Shown here: positions 60,645 to 64,000 of the stretch, in pieces
How positions within the stretch are numbered: position 1 is the stretch's first letter
Layout of the letters: each line of letters begins with the position of its first letter
From: Oscillospiraceae bacterium
Lineage (GTDB): Bacteria; Bacillota; Clostridia; Oscillospirales; Oscillospiraceae
Direction: 5' to 3'
Assembly (NCBI GenBank): GCA_020025305.1
Contig: JAHHSG010000008.1
Coordinates: 1-64,000, forward strand
DNA: 64,000 nucleotides
The notes under the pieces: model-generated
Told to the model about the DNA's origin: nothing
What the model saw: only the letters and a program-made list of their open reading frames with translations
Database searches by the model: none
Program-made: the position numbers and the translations under genes

Positions 60645-61274
60645 GTGTTTCGCTCACTTTTTGATCCGGATAGCAGCTTTGGACGGGCTATGGATCTTTT
60701 GCTTCGGCTCATCATTCTCAATGTATTATGGCTGGTGTGTTCACTGCCCCTTGTTACGCTGGGCGCATCCACCACAGCGCTGTGCTCGGTGCTGATGAAG
60801 TTTCGGGAGGGCGAGGAGAGCCATGTAGCCCGCCGCTTCTTCGCGGCATGGCGACAGAACTGGAAGCGTGCCACCGGCACATGGCTCCTCTTGTTGACGC
60901 TGCTGGCGCTCTTCCTCTTCGATCTCTGCTTTGGCAAATGGATGGAGAGCTTTTTGTGGAAAGTGATCGCCGTGGCGGGGCTGCAGGTGGTGGCGATGGA
61001 ATATATCTTTCTCTATCCGCTGCTGGCACGATATGAAAATACATGGCGGGCCCATATGTGTAATGCGCTGCGGCTGGGGATCGGTTATTTTCCACGCTTT
61101 ATGCTCATTTGGCTCCTTTGGGCCGGTGCCATTGCGCTGACGCTGTACTCACCGGGGACGCTCCACTCCATGATTGCGGTGTGGGCACTGCTGGGTTGGA
61201 GCGGTCTGCACTATCTAAATCTTTGTATCCTCCGTCCTGTTTTTGATCAGCTGGACAGCTCAGAGAAAAAATAA
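60645..61274 (+). CDS. YesL family (DUF624) membrane protein
   Basis: A 209-residue protein with about five helices. LNVLWLVCSLPLVTLGASTT is the DUF624 hallmark. The start is GTG at 60645 with GGGAGGG upstream. YesL-type proteins are often near sugar-utilisation genes; here it follows pfkA by 15 bases and shares the terminator at 61332. Function unknown. Confidence 0.85.
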   Translation: MFRSLFDPDSSFGRAMDLLLRLIILNVLWLVCSLPLVTLGASTTALCSVLMKFREGEESHVARRFFAAWRQNWKRATGTWLLLLTLLALFLFDLCFGKWMESFLWKVIAVAGLQVVAMEYIFLYPLLARYENTWRAHMCNALRLGIGYFPRFMLIWLLWAGAIALTLYSPGTLHSMIAVWALLGWSGLHYLNLCILRPVFDQLDSSEKK

Positions 61275-61331
61275 AGAGCCGTATCGTCATATAGAAACAA
61301 GATAAAATGCCCGCAGGGGCAAGCTAACGTA

Positions 61332-61386
61332 CACCTCATCTGTGAGACAGCATTCTTTGCTATCTGGCAGATGAGGTGATTTTTTG
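61332..61386 (+). terminator. Terminator after yesL
   Basis: CACCTCATCTG / CAGATGAGGTG with a 25-base loop and ATTTTTT tail. Confidence 0.8.
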
Positions 61387-61581
61387 CGCAAAAGGGAGTG
61401 TGGGGCAACGATGCGCACCGGAGGTTAAGAAACAATGGTGGTTGAGACGATGCGTTCGTGCATCTGAGTCATGGGGAGACGGTACGGCGCGTCAAAGTTT
61501 CCTGCAGGCGTTGTAAGCAAAGTCTATTTCACCCATGAACCGATTGCGTATCCGAACGTGTATCTTTCAAGACAGAGCAAG

Positions 61582-61626
61582 CCAAAAGGCTTGCCGTCTG
61601 CGGTGTACAGACAACAAGCCTTTTGG
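61582..61626. terminator. Double-stem hairpin, probable terminator
   Basis: CCAAAAGGCTTG / CAAGCCTTTTGG outer stem with an inner GTCTG / CAGAC pair, downstream (- strand) of the DMT permease gene. Confidence 0.6.
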
Positions 61627-61711
61627 GGAGCGTGAACCGTTTTGATTGGTAGTGTCGAACTTTAGGGGCCTCTTCTTTTTGCCGTCATCCATATTTTGAG
61701 ACGTCAGCTTA

Positions 61712-62656
61712 TTATAGATCAAATACACCCATAATGAAGATGCCGGCGACCACCAGTGCGATCATGAGATAGTGCTTCCAGGACAGCTTTTCCTTGAGGA
61801 ACAGGCGGCTCCACAGTACGGAGGCGGCACAGTAGGAGGAGATGATGGGTGCAGACATGGCCAGATGCTGGGTATCCGAGATAGCGAAGATGTAGCAGAA
61901 CTGCCCCACTGTTTCACACAGAGCACCGGTATATTTGGGGAGCTCCCGGCGGGGCACCAGACGGTCGCGCTTGATCAGCACCACATAGATGAAGCACAAT
62001 ACGGCGGCGAAGAGGAAGGTCAGCTCATAGGCCACGTTAGCGGAGCTTACACCGACTTCAGAATCAACGGGAAGAGCCATCAGCTTGTTGATCCTGGCAA
62101 TGGCGAAGTTATCGGCAAAGGTACCGGCAGCATCCAGAATGCAGTAGGCAACAGGCATGGCCAGCGCCATGAAGGACTTGGCATACTTATAGTTGCTTGC
62201 TTTCTGCCGCTCGGCACGGAGAGCATCATCCTCAAAGTGATCCACCACGCCAAGACCGATGGCACCAACGCAGACCAGCGCTACAGCACAGATGGCAAGC
62301 GGGGAGTAATCCCCTGCGCCCACTGTCAGCAGAGTGATGACAGCTACCAGCGCACCGGAGGAATTGCAGATGGGAGAGGAGATGGACAGCTCAATATACC
62401 GAAGGCCCAGATATCCCATGGCCATGGAAAGAATGTACAATAGGGATACCGGCAGGTAAGTGAGGATGATTTGGAAGGAAATAATGGTACCATTGGCGAA
62501 GATTTCGTAACAGGCGTGCAGACCCATCACCACGCCCACTGCAATCACCATTTTCAGATGGCTGTACTTATCATCGGCATCACGGCAGCCGAGTTTGGAA
62601 AAGAGATCAGAACCGCTCCAAAACAGGAGGGTGATAATAGAAAGCCAAAACCACAT
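61712..62656 (-). CDS. EamA/DMT-type permease
   Basis: A 314-residue protein with about ten helices. It begins WFWLSIITLLFWSGSDLFSK and the second repeat ends in LSWKHYLMIALVVAGIFIMG, an EamA feature. A hydrophilic loop of about 40 residues lies between the halves. It is read in the same direction as, and about 45 bases after, the gene for the methionine-gamma-lyase-like protein, so the two may be co-transcribed. Substrate unknown. Confidence 0.8.
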   Translation of the reverse strand: MWFWLSIITLLFWSGSDLFSKLGCRDADDKYSHLKMVIAVGVVMGLHACYEIFANGTIISFQIILTYLPVSLLYILSMAMGYLGLRYIELSISSPICNSSGALVAVITLLTVGAGDYSPLAICAVALVCVGAIGLGVVDHFEDDALRAERQKASNYKYAKSFMALAMPVAYCILDAAGTFADNFAIARINKLMALPVDSEVGVSSANVAYELTFLFAAVLCFIYVVLIKRDRLVPRRELPKYTGALCETVGQFCYIFAISDTQHLAMSAPIISSYCAASVLWSRLFLKEKLSWKHYLMIALVVAGIFIMGVFDL

Positions 62657-62702
62657 AATTTAATTTTCTCCTTACATTAACACAGATATGAATATTAAGA
62701 CT

Positions 62703-63983
62703 TTACAGTTCAATGAGCTTTGCATCCAACATTTTTTGCAGGCTCATGAGAATACCCAGCTTGGCATGATACCAGGTGAGGCCGCCCTGGAAGTACACCG
62801 CATAAGGCTCACGGATAGGGCCGTCGGCGGAGAGCTCAATGGAGGAGCCTTGTACGAAAGCACCTGCCGCCATAATGACATCGGAGTCGTAGCCGGGCAT
62901 AGGCCAGGGCTCGGGCGTCACATAGCTGTCTACGGGGGCAGCGGCCTGAATGCCGGTGCAGAAAGCCACCATGCCCTCACGGCTGCCCAGTTCCACGGCC
63001 TGAATGATGTCGTTTCGCGGCTCCTTACTGCCGGGAATCACGCGAAAGCCCAGATTCTCATAGCAGGCAGAGGCAAAGAGTGCGCCCTTGGTGGCGCCGG
63101 CAACCACAGTGGGTGCCATGAAAAAGCCCTGATAGAGAGAAGTCAGAAGACCCATGTTTGCACCGACTTCCTTACCCAAGCCGGGGGCGTTGAGCCGATA
63201 GGCGCAGCGTTCGATGCAGGCTTTTTTGCCGCAGATGTAGCCGCCGGTAGGGGCAAGGCCGCCGCCGGGGTTCTTGATCAGGCTGCCCACCACCATATCG
63301 GCCCCCAGATCCGAAGGTTCAACGGTGTCCACAAACTCACCATAGCAGTTATCGACCATGCACAGAATGTCTGGCTTGCACTCCTTGCAAAAGGCAATCA
63401 GTTCGCCGATCTGCTGTACGGAGAGGGAGGGACGGGTCGCGTAGCCTTTGGAGCGCTGGATGGTTACCAGCTTTGTCTTTTCGTTGATAGCGGCTCGGAT
63501 TCCCTCGTAGTCAAAAGTGCCGTCCTCCAGCAGATCTACCTGTCGATAGCTGACACCATACTCTTTGAGAGAGCAGGGGGAGGGGCGGATGCCGATCACT
63601 TCTTCCAGCGTGTCATAAGGTGCGCCCACGGGACTTAAAAGCTCATCGCCGGGCAGAAGATGCGCGCCCAAAGCAAGCGCCAGAGCGTGCGTTCCGCAGG
63701 TAATCTGCGGGCGAACCAGAGCCGCCTGCGTGTGAAAGGTGTCGGCGTAGATGCGCTCTAAATTGTCGCGCCCGTCGTCATCGTAGCCGTAGCCGCTGGA
63801 GAGATTGAAATGGTTGGCTGCCAACCGATTCTTCTGCATGGCGGCAATGACTTTCGCTTGATTATATTCGGCTACTTCATCAATATGGGCAAATTCATCC
63901 GTCAGCTGGGTCAGTATCTTTTCCCCGAAGCGTAGTACGGCATCGGAAACGCCCATCTGGGCGTAAATCTCGTCGGTTTTCAT
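62703..63983 (-). CDS. Methionine gamma-lyase family PLP enzyme (YnbB/aluminium-resistance type)
   Basis: A 426-residue fold-type I PLP enzyme. It shows FNLSSGYGYDDDGRD near the start, the cofactor lysine in VGSLIKNPGGGLAPTGGY, and VDNCYGEFVD before it. This is the group annotated as aluminium resistance or methionine gamma-lyase; the true reaction is uncertain but probably a C-S or C-C lyase. The start ATG is 17 bases from the window edge and has only a weak ribosome site. Confidence 0.9.
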   Translation of the reverse strand: MKTDEIYAQMGVSDAVLRFGEKILTQLTDEFAHIDEVAEYNQAKVIAAMQKNRLAANHFNLSSGYGYDDDGRDNLERIYADTFHTQAALVRPQITCGTHALALALGAHLLPGDELLSPVGAPYDTLEEVIGIRPSPCSLKEYGVSYRQVDLLEDGTFDYEGIRAAINEKTKLVTIQRSKGYATRPSLSVQQIGELIAFCKECKPDILCMVDNCYGEFVDTVEPSDLGADMVVGSLIKNPGGGLAPTGGYICGKKACIERCAYRLNAPGLGKEVGANMGLLTSLYQGFFMAPTVVAGATKGALFASACYENLGFRVIPGSKEPRNDIIQAVELGSREGMVAFCTGIQAAAPVDSYVTPEPWPMPGYDSDVIMAAGAFVQGSSIELSADGPIREPYAVYFQGGLTWYHAKLGILMSLQKMLDAKLIEL

Positions 63984-64000
63984 GAAACTTCATTCAATCC

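Larger units (their letters stand above)
61275..61711. other. Intergenic region with two hairpins
   Basis: About 440 bases without a gene; holds the pfkA-yesL terminator and a hairpin at 61582-61626. Otherwise nothing recognised. Confidence 0.5.

Overview
The window looks like a chromosomal segment of a low-G+C-phylum (Firmicutes/Bacillota) anaerobe, most likely a gut clostridium of the Oscillospiraceae/Ruminococcaceae type. Supporting signs are a Gram-positive PolC replicase, strong AGGAGG-type ribosome sites, sigma-A promoters matching TTGACA-N17-TATAAT, ferredoxin and thioredoxin redox genes, PadR, MocR and Crp regulators, a NEAT/Shp-like surface heme system and moderately high G+C. No rRNA, tRNA, complete transposase, phage gene or CRISPR array was recognised.

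Layout. 0.1-2.5 kb: HIT protein, DUF2974 lipase-like protein, RluA pseudouridine synthase. 2.6-13.4 kb: a long housekeeping run on the + strand, pyrH-frr-uppS-cdsA-dxr-rseP-ispG-polC-phosphopantetheinyl transferase (pyrimidine nucleotides, ribosome recycling, isoprenoid and phospholipid synthesis, envelope protease, replication). 13.5-18.8 kb (- strand): DUF512 radical-SAM gene (frameshifted)-der-plsY-DMT transporter, and yceD-rpmF. 18.8-26.3 kb (+): a second RluA enzyme, comEC, holA, rnmV, a CYTH enzyme, a uridine-kinase-like gene and a cytidylate-kinase-like gene.

26.4-46.2 kb is more accessory. It holds an MBL enzyme, a five-gene thiol-redox operon (trxA-trxB-DUF6132-ccdA-tlpA), and a heme/iron acquisition operon (NEAT surface protein, Shp-like heme protein, binding lipoprotein, permease, ATPase, DUF454). 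The operon's long leader carries two near-identical DtxR/Fur-like palindromes. Next comes a peptide or N-acyl-amino-acid salvage locus (COG1228 amidohydrolase, YfcC/DcuC carrier, a MocR regulator that has lost its PLP lysine, AbgA-like M20 hydrolase). After it lie a YitT protein, a DUF1904 tautomerase-like protein and a split AcnX aconitase. Two copies of the same 17-nt hairpin arm lie near the two ends of this stretch.

46.3-64 kb returns to mixed housekeeping genes: a polyferredoxin/ferredoxin pair with a Crp-like site at about -41, YuiD, PNPOx-like, DUF1836, SGNH hydrolase, phosphoglucomutase, DUF2007, rlmH, walJ-like, murA, DUF1287, DUF2812-PadR, a Crp/Fnr regulator divergent from an ECF S component, PsiE-like, pfkA-yesL, a DMT permease and a methionine-gamma-lyase-family enzyme. 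All calls come from reading the sequence and recalled family motifs. No database search was run.
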